Of a DNA stretch of 64,000 nucleotides, positions 34,018 to 42,840 are shown piece by piece (the first letter of the stretch is position 1; each line of letters opens with the position of its first letter). A model generated the notes under the pieces. The model worked only from the letters and a program-made list of their open reading frames with translations, made no database searches and was not told where the DNA came from. The stretch lies in contig NZ_FNLM01000036.1 in the NCBI RefSeq assembly GCF_900105725.1, positions 248,001 through 312,000 of the forward strand, in the 5' to 3' direction. The position numbers and the translations under genes were made by a program. This stretch comes from Gordonia westfalica. Its GTDB lineage: Bacteria; Actinomycetota; Actinomycetes; Mycobacteriales; Mycobacteriaceae.

Positions 34018-34842
34018 TCACTCGGTGGTGTCGACCCGAGCTCGAGGCTGGGACAGAGGGGTGGGGAGGGCTGCTGAACGCAGCGCGGTGAGTCCGCCTT
34101 CGACCGGGACGTCGATGCCGTTGACCCAGTCTGCAGCAGGGCTGAGCAGGAAGTCGATCACCGACGCCGATTCCGCGGCGGTGCCATGGCGGCCGACCAT
34201 CGATGCCGATCGTGCAATGGCGTCGACGCCCATGGACTGTTCGAAGTCGGTGAGGATCGGGGTGTCGGTGGGTCCGGGACTGACCGACAGCGCGCGGATA
34301 CCTCGGGCCTGCAGAGACGCCGACAAGGCGATGGTCCAATCCACGACAGCACGCTTGGACGTGTCGTAGGCCGCCGGGCCGTCTAGCTGTGTCCGGTCCA
34401 GCCATTCACGTAGCTCGTCGCGGTCGCGGACCTCGAGGAGTTCGACGATGTCGTCGTGCCCCAGGCTGTTCCGGTGTGCCGCGATCGAGGCCACGTTGAC
34501 GACCGCACCTCCTGACATCCGCTCGAGCACAGCGAATGTCAGCGCCCGCAGGCCCAGGGTGTTCACCGCCAGGACGGTCTCGGCCGGCGCGGTGCCCGGC
34601 ACGCCGGCGACGTTGGCCAATGCGTCGACGTGGTCGGGTAGATCCAGTGTTGCGATGGCCGCCAGGTCGGACAGGTCGCACCGGAGGGAGTGCGCGCGAT
34701 CGTCCGGGCAGGCGGCTATGTCGATCGCGATGACGCGGGTGTCCGGCTCTCGGTCGAGCAGCCGATTCACCAGGGCCAGACCGATTCCCGACGCGGCGCC
34801 GGTGACGATCACCGTACGTGCGATGGAGGAGGCGTCGTTCAT
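34018..34842 (-). CDS. SDR, 3-alpha-HSD/coniferyl alcohol dehydrogenase-like
   Basis: 274-residue SDR starting at ATG 34842, which overlaps the aldehyde dehydrogenase stop (ATGA). TGAASGIGLALVNRLL lies near residue 14, ANVAGVPG near residue 70, and the active site in AYDTSKRAVVDWTIAL, with SPGPTDTPILTDFE after it. The short N-terminal half and layout match HsdA-type hydroxysteroid and coniferyl alcohol dehydrogenases. Next to a P450 and an aldehyde dehydrogenase it probably oxidises the hydroxylated product to an aldehyde or ketone. Confidence 0.8.
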   Translation of the reverse strand: MNDASSIARTVIVTGAASGIGLALVNRLLDREPDTRVIAIDIAACPDDRAHSLRCDLSDLAAIATLDLPDHVDALANVAGVPGTAPAETVLAVNTLGLRALTFAVLERMSGGAVVNVASIAAHRNSLGHDDIVELLEVRDRDELREWLDRTQLDGPAAYDTSKRAVVDWTIALSASLQARGIRALSVSPGPTDTPILTDFEQSMGVDAIARSASMVGRHGTAAESASVIDFLLSPAADWVNGIDVPVEGGLTALRSAALPTPLSQPRARVDTTE

Positions 34843-36293
34843 GCCATCACCGCCGATACCTCGGTGAACTCGGCGATACCCACACTGCCGAGTTCGCGTC
34901 CGTAGCCGGAGTTCTTGACCCCACCGAAGGGGACGGTGGGCCGTTCGCGGGTACGCACCCCGTTGATCTTGACCTGGCCGACCTCGAGGTGTGTCGCGAC
35001 TTCGACCGCGTGATCCCGGTCTGCGGACCACACCTCGGCGGACAGGCCGTACTGGCTGTCGTTGGCCACCTCGATCGCCTCGGCCACATCGCGGTAATAC
35101 TGCACCACCAGGACCGGTCCGAAGATCTCCTCGCGCACCGCGGACGCGGAGCGGTCGAGATCACCGAAGACGATCGGGGCCACGAAGCAGCGGGAGTTGC
35201 CTATGCCGAGTTGCTCTCCGGTACCGGCGATCACGCGACCACCGTCGTGCCGGGCGAGATCGATGTGGTCCAGAACTCGGCGGGCGTGCGCGGCTGATGC
35301 CAGCGGACCATGGGTGGTCTCGGGTGCTGTCGGGTCGCCGAACACGAGTTCGGCGAGCGCATCGCCGATCAGCTGCTCGATGCGGTCGGCATGCGCGGCG
35401 GGGAGCACGAGTCGTGTGGTCGCGTTGCAGGCCTGGCCGGAGTTGACCAGCCCGGAGGCCAGGATCCTCGGGACGACGGCGTCGAGGTCGGCGTCGGGCA
35501 GCACCACGGCGGGTGACTTGCCGCCGAGTTCGAGCGTGGTCCGGGCCAGTGACTCTGCGGCCGCCGCAGCGACCGCTTTTCCGCCGCGGACGCTACCGGT
35601 GAACGACACATGGGTGATGTCCGGGTGTGACGACAACGCCTGCCCGGTCTCTGGTCCCGTGCCGTTCACGATGGCGAATGCGCCTGCGGGAAGCCCGGCT
35701 TCGAGGAAGCACCGACGGACCAGTGCGGCATCGAAGGGCGTCGCCTCGGAGGGCTTGAGCACCACGGTGCAGCCGGCGGCGAAGGCGGCGGCGACCTTGG
35801 CGATGATCTGATGTACGGGCATGTTCCACGGTGTGATCGCCGCGACGACGCCGCCGGCAACGCGGCGCACGATCGCGCCGTCCACGGTCTGCTCCCAGGG
35901 AAAGCGCTCGGCAGCGTCTGCGGTGGCGCGCAGGACCGATGCAGGCAGCACTTGCTGGGTGGCGGTGGACAGAGCGGTCGGCATTCCCATCTCGGAGGTC
36001 ACGGTCGCCGCGATCCGGTGACCATGGTGATCGATCAGATCCGCGGTCGCACGCAACACCGTTGCCCGATGCGCCGCGCTGGTCCGGGACCATGACGGCA
36101 GGGCGGCCACGGCTGCGGCGACGGCCTCGTCGACGATGGCACCACCGGCCTCATGGGTCGTACCGATCGCGCGGTCGGTGAACGGGTTGATCACCGGGAT
36201 CGGTGCGCCATCGGCGATGACGCGGTCCTCGATCAGGGCCGCGGGACCCGCTCCGACGCCGGCGGGTGTCTCCAGCTCGCCGATAGCGCTCAT
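34839..36293 (-). CDS. Aldehyde dehydrogenase (NAD(P)+)
   Basis: 484-residue ALDH. Catalytic Glu is in TTLELGGKSPAVV near residue 255 and the nucleophilic Cys in NSGQACNATTR near residue 290; TPWNMPVHQIIAKVAAAFAAG and the C-terminal GGVKNSGYGRELG are family hallmarks. It oxidises an aldehyde to a carboxylate, which the divergent CoA ligase at 37655 could then activate. ATG 36293 overlaps the P450 stop by four bases; an open extension to 36560 lies within the P450 gene and is rejected. Confidence 0.9.
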   Translation of the reverse strand: MSAIGELETPAGVGAGPAALIEDRVIADGAPIPVINPFTDRAIGTTHEAGGAIVDEAVAAAVAALPSWSRTSAAHRATVLRATADLIDHHGHRIAATVTSEMGMPTALSTATQQVLPASVLRATADAAERFPWEQTVDGAIVRRVAGGVVAAITPWNMPVHQIIAKVAAAFAAGCTVVLKPSEATPFDAALVRRCFLEAGLPAGAFAIVNGTGPETGQALSSHPDITHVSFTGSVRGGKAVAAAAAESLARTTLELGGKSPAVVLPDADLDAVVPRILASGLVNSGQACNATTRLVLPAAHADRIEQLIGDALAELVFGDPTAPETTHGPLASAAHARRVLDHIDLARHDGGRVIAGTGEQLGIGNSRCFVAPIVFGDLDRSASAVREEIFGPVLVVQYYRDVAEAIEVANDSQYGLSAEVWSADRDHAVEVATHLEVGQVKINGVRTRERPTVPFGGVKNSGYGRELGSVGIAEFTEVSAVMA

Positions 36294-37489
36294 CGGGTTG
36301 CTTCGATCCGGACCGGGAGCGACTTGATGCCACGGAAGAAGTTGCTCTGCAATCGATTCGGCTGATCGAGCACCTTGATGTCCAGTCCGCGCTCGATGAC
36401 GCGGGTGAAGAACAGCCGTGCTTCCATCCGCGCGAGGTTCGAGCCGAGACAGGCATGCGCGCCCCACCCGAAGCCGACGTGCTCGTTGGGGAAGCGGTTG
36501 CCGACGAACGTCTCCGGGTTCTCGAAGGCGCGTTCGTCGCGATTTGCCGAGCAGAACCACATCACGACCTTGTCGCCCTGGCGGATGGTCTTGCCGTGCA
36601 TCTCGAGGTCGCGGGTTGCGGTGCGCCGCATGGAAAGGACCGGCGAGACCCAGCGAACCATCTCCTCGACGACCACCCGGATCTTGGCGGGGTTCTCACG
36701 CATGAAGTCCCACCACTGCGGATTCTCGGACAGGACGTTGACCCCGCCCGACAGCAGATTGCGCGTCGTCTCGTTGCCCGCGACCATCAGGATCAGGTAG
36801 TAGGCGTCGAGGTAGCCACGGCTGAGCGGTACACCGTCGAGTTCGGCCGCGGTCAGCACGCTGATCAGATCGTCGGCGGGGCATTCACGGCGGAGCTTCT
36901 CCAGCCCGCGGAAGTAGTCGAAGACCTCGTCACGCGCTTTCACCGCGGTTTCGGGTCCCTCGGAGTAGTCGGGATCCTCGCTGGCCATCTGGTTCGTCCA
37001 GCGCAACAGGTTCGGGCAGTCCTCGAGCGGTGCGCCGAGGAGGCGCCCGATCATCACCAGGGGGAGCTGCGCGGCGATGGATGCGACGAAGTCGACGTCA
37101 CCGGTGCCGGTGTGGGCATCGAGGAGTTCGTCGATGACGGCGGCGATGTCGCCTTCGAGCGACTTGAGCTTCACGGGCCGCACATGGGGGGTGACGATGC
37201 CGCGCAGCTTGCCGTGCTCGGGAGGGTCGACGTGGTGGATGCTGCGCGCACCCTCTCCTTCGGCGCGTCGACTGGCGATCTGGGTACCCTGCGTGACAGT
37301 GAAGTCTTCGGCGTTGGAGGCCACGGCCTTGATGTCCTCGTAGCGGGTCACCGACCAGAATCCCGGGCCATCGTGTTCGGCGTTCCAGTGCAGCGGGTCT
37401 GTGTCGCGCAGCTGTGCGAACAGCTCGTGGTCGACGCCCGCGGCGAAGGGGCTGAGATCCATCAAGTCGATGTTGTCAGCGATTGTCAT
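36290..37489 (-). CDS. Cytochrome P450
   Basis: 399-residue soluble bacterial P450. The I-helix oxygen motif AGNETTR lies near residue 240, the ExxR-containing EEMVRW near residue 280, and the heme-cysteine loop GFGWGAHACLGSNLAR near residue 345. General layout resembles the CYP124/125/142/268-like lipid and terpenoid hydroxylases, but the subfamily cannot be fixed by eye. First gene of a six-gene coupled operon (ALDH, SDR, PPDK-like, TetR, reductase). Its promoter region carries the palindrome at 37533-37547. Confidence 0.9.
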   Translation of the reverse strand: MTIADNIDLMDLSPFAAGVDHELFAQLRDTDPLHWNAEHDGPGFWSVTRYEDIKAVASNAEDFTVTQGTQIASRRAEGEGARSIHHVDPPEHGKLRGIVTPHVRPVKLKSLEGDIAAVIDELLDAHTGTGDVDFVASIAAQLPLVMIGRLLGAPLEDCPNLLRWTNQMASEDPDYSEGPETAVKARDEVFDYFRGLEKLRRECPADDLISVLTAAELDGVPLSRGYLDAYYLILMVAGNETTRNLLSGGVNVLSENPQWWDFMRENPAKIRVVVEEMVRWVSPVLSMRRTATRDLEMHGKTIRQGDKVVMWFCSANRDERAFENPETFVGNRFPNEHVGFGWGAHACLGSNLARMEARLFFTRVIERGLDIKVLDQPNRLQSNFFRGIKSLPVRIEATR

Positions 37490-37532
37490 GTCGTCTCCAA
37501 AGGACTCTGGTTTGTGACTGCACTTTCACTAA

Positions 37533-37547
37533 ACCATAGTCTATGGT
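37533..37547. promoter_or_regulatory. Perfect 15-base palindromic operator
   Basis: ACCATAG-T-CTATGGT has two perfect 7-base arms. It sits in the gap between the divergent P450 operon (start 37489) and CoA ligase (start 37655), 44 bases from the P450 start, so it could control both. Candidate regulators are the TetR inside the P450 operon and the protein at 39223. Confidence 0.75.
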
Positions 37548-37654
37548 GTGTTGTGAACCACAACAAGAGAAAAGTCCGAGGTTGCTCGCCTGCGATAACC
37601 GGCTGATCGTCCGGGGGTGAGCAATGCGACTTGCGATTCGCAATCAGGAGTGAC

Positions 37655-39226
37655 GTGTACCCACCGTCGACCGTGCGTGACCGCCCCGACGCCATCGCCT
37701 ATGTGATGGCGGGGTCGGGGGAGCGCATCACCTACGCCGAGCTCGATCGACGATCGAACCAGCTGGCTCGATTCTGGCAGTCGCGCGGCGTCGGCCCGGG
37801 CGGCTCGGTCGTGTTGGTGATGGAGAACAACCTGGCCTGGCCGGTGGCGGTGGCCGCCGGGATGCGCAGTGGCCTCTACGTGACGCCGGTGAACTGGCAC
37901 CTCAAGCCTGCCGAGTTGGCGGCACTCATCAGTGAGGACCGTCCGGCGGCGATAGTCACCAGCGTTGCGCTCGCCGAGCAGGTGGTCGCCGCGGTGGGCG
38001 GCACGACCGACGATCACCCGGTGATCGTGTGCGCCGACGGGGCGGTCGAGGGGTGTGTCGAGTGGGATACGGCCCTCGCCGATCAATCCACCGACCCACT
38101 GGAAACCGAGTTGCTTGGTGCGCGAGTGCTATACAGCGGCGGGACCACCGGGCGCCCGAAACGGTTCGCCCAGCCACTGCTCGGAGTACATCCCTCCGAG
38201 GCGCCGCGCCGACACTCCGGGCTGGTCGACAAGCTCGGGGTCGGTGCCGACTCTGTCCTGCTCTCCCCGGCACCCAACTATCACGCGGCGCCGTTCACGT
38301 TCCAACTGATCACCTTGGCTGCCGGCGGCACCGTGGTGTGCATGGAGAGGTTCGACGCCGCAGGGGCGATGAGGGCGATCGTCGACCACGGCGTCACCCA
38401 CTCACAGTGGGTGCCGACCATGCTGGTCCGCCTGCTGCGTCTACCGGATCGGGAATCCATCGCGCTCTCGCCCCGTCACCAGGTGGCCTTCACGTCCGGT
38501 GCCCCGTGCCCGCCGCACGTCAAGGCGGCGATCTTCGACTGGTGGGGGCCGATCCTCCACGAGTACTACGGAGCCTCCGAAGGCTATGGCCACACCTACA
38601 TCTCGCCGCTGGAGGCGCAGTCGCACCCCGGGTCGGTCGGCCGCCCCCTCGGCGCTGCCAGGGTGCACATCACCGACACCGACGGCGCCGACGTCGACCC
38701 CGGCGAACAGGGCACAGTCTGCTTCGAGGCCACCACCGGTTCCGGTGACGCCTCCCGTCCGGCACTTAAGCAGATGGGGGACATCGGGTACCTCGACGAC
38801 GAGGGTTTCCTCTATCTCGTCGGGCGTCGTGGCTTCATGATCATCTCGGGCGGGGTCAACATCTACCCCGAGGAGATCGAGACGGCCCTGATGGCTCACC
38901 CCGCCGTCGCCGACGTGGCGGTGGTCGGTGTCCCGGATGCCGAGTTCGGCGAGTCGGTCAAGGCGGTCGTCGAGGTGCGCCCCGGAGCGGTGGTCACCGA
39001 GGCCGAGTTGATCGACCACGCGCGCGAGCGCCTGGCGCACTTCAAGGCGCCCAGATCCGTCGAGTTCACCACGGACCTACCCCGCCTACCCACCGGCAAG
39101 CTCGACAAGCGCACACTGGTCGACCGCTTCGCCACCGCGGACGAGGGCGCCGGCCCCGGTCCGTCGAAGGTCCCCGATTCGCAACAGTTGCCCAGCCCGT
39201 CGACGTTTCAAGGAGAGAAAGTATGA
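37655..39226 (+). CDS. Acyl-CoA ligase (AMP-binding)
   Basis: 523-residue fatty-acyl-CoA-synthase-like ligase. YSGGTTGRPKRFAQPLL near residue 160 is the P-loop variant, YYGASEGYGHTYISPLE near residue 300 the acyl-pocket motif, GDIGYLDDEGFLYLVGRRGFMIISGGVNIYPEE (outlined) the hinge, and PTGKLDKRTL the catalytic Lys. GTG 37655, with AGGAG upstream and a homologue-like MYPPSTVRDRPDA start, is preferred to TTG 37631. It probably activates the acid made by the P450-SDR-ALDH series. Its stop overlaps the next start. Confidence 0.85.
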   Translation: MYPPSTVRDRPDAIAYVMAGSGERITYAELDRRSNQLARFWQSRGVGPGGSVVLVMENNLAWPVAVAAGMRSGLYVTPVNWHLKPAELAALISEDRPAAIVTSVALAEQVVAAVGGTTDDHPVIVCADGAVEGCVEWDTALADQSTDPLETELLGARVLYSGGTTGRPKRFAQPLLGVHPSEAPRRHSGLVDKLGVGADSVLLSPAPNYHAAPFTFQLITLAAGGTVVCMERFDAAGAMRAIVDHGVTHSQWVPTMLVRLLRLPDRESIALSPRHQVAFTSGAPCPPHVKAAIFDWWGPILHEYYGASEGYGHTYISPLEAQSHPGSVGRPLGAARVHITDTDGADVDPGEQGTVCFEATTGSGDASRPALKQMGDIGYLDDEGFLYLVGRRGFMIISGGVNIYPEEIETALMAHPAVADVAVVGVPDAEFGESVKAVVEVRPGAVVTEAELIDHARERLAHFKAPRSVEFTTDLPRLPTGKLDKRTLVDRFATADEGAGPGPSKVPDSQQLPSPSTFQGEKV

Positions 39227-39852
39227 CGACTAAGACCTCAACCGCCGAATTCGATGTGCTGCACGCCCTCAAGGTGAAAGGACTCGCCAGTGACGAGGCC
39301 TTGGCTGCGCTGACGGGTCTGGCCTCCGACACGTTGACCGCGACGGTCGATGCGCTCCGGGAATCGGGCTTCGTCCTGCGCCGTGAGGGCGGACGCATCT
39401 CCGGCACGATGATCACTCCGGCAGGCCGCGAGGAGTACGAGCGGTTGGCCGCGGAGTTCGTGCTCGGTGATTCCGAGCGTGTGGCAGTGGGTACGTTCCA
39501 CGAAGCCTTCGGACCGATCAACGGCGATTTCAAGAGAATCTGCTCCGCGTGGCAGGTTCGTCCGGACGAAACGCCCAACGATCACACTGATCCCGACTAC
39601 GACGCATCTGTCGTCGCCGAGTTGGGCGAGGTTCACGAGCGGGTCTCCGCTGCGCTGGATGCGGTCGGCGCCGACATTCCCCGGTTGGGTCGGTACAGCG
39701 CCCGACTGTCGGTCGCACTGCAGAAGGTGCGCGACGGTGACACCGCGGCGTTCGCCCGTCCGATGTACGACAGCTACCACGACATCTGGATGGAGTTGCA
39801 CCAAGACCTGCTGCTGACGTCGGGCCGCGAGCGCGGCGCCGGTGACGAGTGA
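39223..39852 (+). CDS. Winged-helix regulator-like protein
   Basis: 209 residues, start overlapping the ligase stop (ATGA). The first about 75 residues look like a MarR-type winged helix: FDVLHALKVKGLASDEALAALTG, ATVDALRESGFVLRREGG and ITPAGREEYERLA. The rest, with CSAWQVRPDET, DHTDPDYDASVV and YDSYHDIWMELHQDLL, is an alpha-helical domain I do not recognise. It may sense a pathway intermediate or act as an accessory to the PEP-synthase-like proteins around it. A strong terminator follows 38 bases downstream. Confidence 0.6.
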   Translation: MTTKTSTAEFDVLHALKVKGLASDEALAALTGLASDTLTATVDALRESGFVLRREGGRISGTMITPAGREEYERLAAEFVLGDSERVAVGTFHEAFGPINGDFKRICSAWQVRPDETPNDHTDPDYDASVVAELGEVHERVSAALDAVGADIPRLGRYSARLSVALQKVRDGDTAAFARPMYDSYHDIWMELHQDLLLTSGRERGAGDE

Positions 39853-39890
39853 GAACTCGGTCCGGCAGCAGCGACTGAGCTCCATATCGA

Positions 39891-39925
39891 TTGAGCCGCC
39901 CGTCACCTGGTGACGGGCGGCTCAA
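39891..39925. terminator. Bidirectional terminator, perfect inverted repeat
   Basis: TTGAGCCGCCCGTCACC (39891-39907) and its exact complement (39909-39925) are separated by one T. It lies between the convergent regulator-like gene and surE; the A/T ends give short U tracts both ways. Confidence 0.9.
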
Positions 39926-39951
39926 CCGGTGTACAGGTTTGCTCGGCGCTG

Positions 39952-40740
39952 TCAGGCGAGTCGCGTCAGACCCAGTGCGTCGTCCAATCGCTCTGCTGCG
40001 TCCGCGTCGCGAAGGGGCTCGGTGTCCGCGTCGACTCCGCGCAACGCCGACACCGAGACGAATCCGTCGGCCACGGCGGCACTGTCGGTGCCCTCGCGGA
40101 AGCCGGCATCTCGCAGCACCCGGTTGATCAGCAGTGCGTTCTCGGTGCGTGAGAGTCGAAGGGAGAACATGCTCCTGGCGGCGAGCGAGGTCATCCGGAT
40201 ACCACGGAGATCGGCGAAGTCGACGTCAGGAACATTGACGTTCAACGTCATTCGCGGGGCGTTGGAATCGGCGATCCACCCGACGATGCGCTCGGTCACC
40301 GCCGCGGCGGTGTCGTAACGGCTACGCGGGGCGAAGCCGCAACTGACCGCGATGCCCCCGACTCCGGCCACGCGCGCGGCGAGGACGGCCCCGACCGTGC
40401 TCGAGAACAGGATCGAGCGTCCGGTGTTGTGGCCCTCGTTGATGCCGCTGACCACGAGCTCAGGCGGCGGTCCGAACGCGCCCGAGCAGAACGCGATCGT
40501 CGTCAATGCCGGCGGACAGTCCAACGCGAACACCGGGGTGTCACCGAGTTCGGCGAGCCGGTGCTCGGTCGTGGGAATCAGCGCGCCGTCCTCGATGGTG
40601 CCCAACGAACTGCCACTGCCGCTGCGCTCTGAACTAGGTGCGCCGACGACCACCTCGTGTCCCGCCGTGATGAGCGCCGACGCGACCGCGATCAACCCAT
40701 CGGCGTCGTATCCGTCGTCGTTGGTGACCAGCACTCGCAT
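39952..40740 (-). CDS. surE: SurE-like 5'/3'-nucleotidase/phosphatase
   Basis: 262-residue SurE-family phosphatase. The N-terminal metal site is LVTNDDGYDADG, with SSERSGSGSS and the VVSGINEGHNTGRSILFSSTVGAA-like block near residues 95-118 (NEGHN carries the metal ligand). SurE removes phosphate from nucleotides and some other phosphoesters. Its place between a phosphohistidine protein (41013) and the P450/PPDK-like cluster suggests it could act on a phosphorylated pathway intermediate, but housekeeping is also possible. It diverges from the 41013 gene. Confidence 0.85.
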   Translation of the reverse strand: MRVLVTNDDGYDADGLIAVASALITAGHEVVVGAPSSERSGSGSSLGTIEDGALIPTTEHRLAELGDTPVFALDCPPALTTIAFCSGAFGPPPELVVSGINEGHNTGRSILFSSTVGAVLAARVAGVGGIAVSCGFAPRSRYDTAAAVTERIVGWIADSNAPRMTLNVNVPDVDFADLRGIRMTSLAARSMFSLRLSRTENALLINRVLRDAGFREGTDSAAVADGFVSVSALRGVDADTEPLRDADAAERLDDALGLTRLA

Positions 40741-40880
40741 CAGACTTCTCCTCTCGGCAGCCTGTCATCGCCGGCGTGCCTGCCGTAAATAGTGACTCAC
40801 TCATCACATCTGTGTCCAGTAGGGACGGAGTGGACGGACGAAATCGCGTGTTTAGACGGGCGACAAGCAGTCACGAGTGG

Positions 40881-40917
40881 TTGACAACGTGAGTGGTGTC
40901 ACAGAATAATGTGACAC
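40881..40917 (+). promoter_or_regulatory. Promoter with overlapping palindromic operator
   Basis: A -35 TTGACA (40881-40886), 18-base spacer and -10 AATAAT (40905-40910) form a near-consensus sigma70-type promoter for the gene at 41013. GTGTCACA (40896-40903) and TGTGACAC (40910-40917), perfect 8-base arms six bases apart, straddle the -10. A repressor bound there would block transcription. A smaller palindrome, AGTGACTCACT, is at 40791-40801. Confidence 0.7.
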
Positions 40918-41012
40918 AGCGTTCGCTAACCGCCAAGTCGGCGGTGCGATGCCGGAAGCGGTTCGAGGATTCGGCCGCTGGCCCAAGACGAAACGGAAGG
41001 ACGCCCGGACAC

Positions 41013-42746
41013 ATGACTGCCTGGCCGATCTCGAACGAGACCTCGAAAGTTTTCCCGCTGTACTCCCGCGCCAATGTCGGTGAGATCTTCCCGGACCCGA
41101 TCACCCCGCTGAACGCTTCCCTCGGGTTCCAGCACACTCTCGAACCCGGATGGCGCGATGCGTTCATCGCGTGCGGGGTGTGGGACGACGACCTCTACGA
41201 CGACTCGGTCGACTTCAACATCCTTCCGGCCTTCGGGAGCTACCTCTACATCAACATGTCCCTGATGCGCCTGTTCGGTGTGCGGGTACCGGGCATGGGT
41301 GCCGAGGCGGTCGACCTGCAGTACTTCGGCGACATGCCGGGCATCCCGAGCTACGAGAGTGAGAAGCGGGACTTCGACCAGAGCCCCGAGTACGAGGCCA
41401 AGGCCGGCGCGTGGCTCGCCGAGCAGGTTCTCGGCGCGACCGACCTCGCCGCCTACGACGCCGATCGCGACGAGGTCGACGAGATCCGTCGAAATCGGCC
41501 GGACATGAGCACGCTGTCCGACGCCGAGCTGGTCGAGCGGATGAAGTCGTTCGAGACCCTCTTGCGTCGACTCTTCAAGCATCACATCGAGGCGAGCCTG
41601 AAGTCCGGTGTCGGGCTCGGTGCCATCGCACAGCTGGCCGAGGCGGTCGGTAAGCCGGAACAGTCCCTCACCCTCGTCGCGGGACTCGGCAACGTCGATT
41701 CCGCCGGCCCCTCGCTGCGTATGTGGGATCTCAGCCGTCGGGCTCAGCATCCGGACGTCGCGGCTCTGTTCGACGCAGGCACCAAGGGCCTCTACGCGAA
41801 GCTCAGGGCTTCCGAGTCGGCCGCGGTCGCGGAGTTCACCGCCGAGCTCGACACGTTCCTCGCCGACTGGGATTTCCGTGGCCCCGCCGAGTGGGAGATC
41901 CGAGCCATCACCTGGGGTGTCGACCCGGACCTGGCCCTTGCAACCATCGATCGAATGCGCGATGTCTCGGATGACGAAGCGCCGGAGGCGAAGTCCGCCG
42001 AGCGCGCCGCGCAACGCGATGCTGCAGCAGCGGCGATCCGCGAGATCCTGGCCGCCGACGCGGAAGCCTCCGCGCAGTTCGAGGCGGTTCTCAATGCGTC
42101 CGCGTTGTGGATGCGAGGCCGCGAACGAGGCCGAACCACCGCTGCCATGCTCATCCACGAGCTCCGTCTACCGGCTCTCGAACTCGGTCGTCGCTTCGCG
42201 GACAAGGGCGCGATCGACACGTCCCGCCAGATCTTCATGGTGTTCGCCGATGAACTGCCGGACTTCCTCGTCAACCCGGAGTCCTACCGGGAGACCCTCG
42301 TGGAGCGGGAGAAGGTCTACCTCGAACTCTTCGACCGCACACCACCGTTCGTCGTCGACGGGACCCCGCCGCCGATCAGTGAATGGCCGCTGCGGTCGGA
42401 ATCGAGTGTCGCAACTGCATCCAGCGGTGACACCATCACCGGCGTCCCGGCCTGCGGAGGCGTTGCACGCGGCCGTGCCCGGGTTCTCACGAATCCCGAC
42501 GACCCCTCGGCCCTCGAGCCGGGTGACATCCTCGTCGCGCCGATCACCGATCCGTCTTGGACGCCGTTGTTCGTCGCCGCCGCTGCGGTCGTAGTCGACG
42601 TGGGTGCGCCCTTCTCGCACGCGGCGATCGTCAGCCGTGAACTGGGAATCCCCTGCGTCGTGTCGGCCACCGAAGCCACCCGGCGGATCACTGACGGAGC
42701 CATGGTCGAGGTCGACGGCACCTCCGGCACGGTCACTCTTCTCTGA
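41013..42746 (+). CDS. PEP-synthase/rifampicin-phosphotransferase-like protein with phosphohistidine domain, no ATP-grasp
   Basis: 577 residues. The start includes FPLYSRANVGEIFPDPITPLN, as in the substrate-binding domain of RPH/PEP-synthase-like enzymes, with GPAEWEIRAITWGVDPDL mid-protein. The C-terminal about 90 residues are a swivelling domain: GVPACGGVARGRARVL, LVAPITDPSWTPLF and the phosphohistidine in APFSHAAIVSRELGIPCVV. The ATP-grasp domain is absent. The layout recalls phenylphosphate synthase subunits; the ATP-using partner could be 32520-34004. ATG 41013 with GGAAGGA upstream is chosen over GTG 40893, which lies inside the operator. Confidence 0.75.
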   Translation: MTAWPISNETSKVFPLYSRANVGEIFPDPITPLNASLGFQHTLEPGWRDAFIACGVWDDDLYDDSVDFNILPAFGSYLYINMSLMRLFGVRVPGMGAEAVDLQYFGDMPGIPSYESEKRDFDQSPEYEAKAGAWLAEQVLGATDLAAYDADRDEVDEIRRNRPDMSTLSDAELVERMKSFETLLRRLFKHHIEASLKSGVGLGAIAQLAEAVGKPEQSLTLVAGLGNVDSAGPSLRMWDLSRRAQHPDVAALFDAGTKGLYAKLRASESAAVAEFTAELDTFLADWDFRGPAEWEIRAITWGVDPDLALATIDRMRDVSDDEAPEAKSAERAAQRDAAAAAIREILAADAEASAQFEAVLNASALWMRGRERGRTTAAMLIHELRLPALELGRRFADKGAIDTSRQIFMVFADELPDFLVNPESYRETLVEREKVYLELFDRTPPFVVDGTPPPISEWPLRSESSVATASSGDTITGVPACGGVARGRARVLTNPDDPSALEPGDILVAPITDPSWTPLFVAAAAVVVDVGAPFSHAAIVSRELGIPCVVSATEATRRITDGAMVEVDGTSGTVTLL

Positions 42747-42769
42747 CCGGACTCGGCGCCCCCGAACCC

Positions 42770-42805
42770 GGGCGGCCCCGACGGACATTTCCGTCGGGGC
42801 CGCCC
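42770..42805. terminator. Bidirectional terminator hairpin
   Basis: GGGCGGCCCCGACGGA (42770-42785) pairs perfectly with TCCGTCGGGGCCGCCC (42790-42805) around CATT, between the convergent 41013 gene and the amino-acid permease. Confidence 0.85.
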
Positions 42806-42840
42806 GTCCATCTGATCCGGGTTCGTTCGTCGGCTGATCG

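Noticed and set aside
32571..34091. A 506-codon plus-strand open frame opposite the PPDK-like gene
   Set aside because: No recognisable domain, and the minus strand has unmistakable PPDK motifs with ATGA coupling.
40791..40801. AGTGACTCACT palindrome as a second operator
   Set aside because: Only 11 bases and not repeated elsewhere that I could see; chance occurrence is plausible, so it is noted but not listed.
41013..42746. Rifampicin phosphotransferase (resistance gene)
   Set aside because: It lacks the ATP-grasp domain found in RPH, so it cannot act alone.
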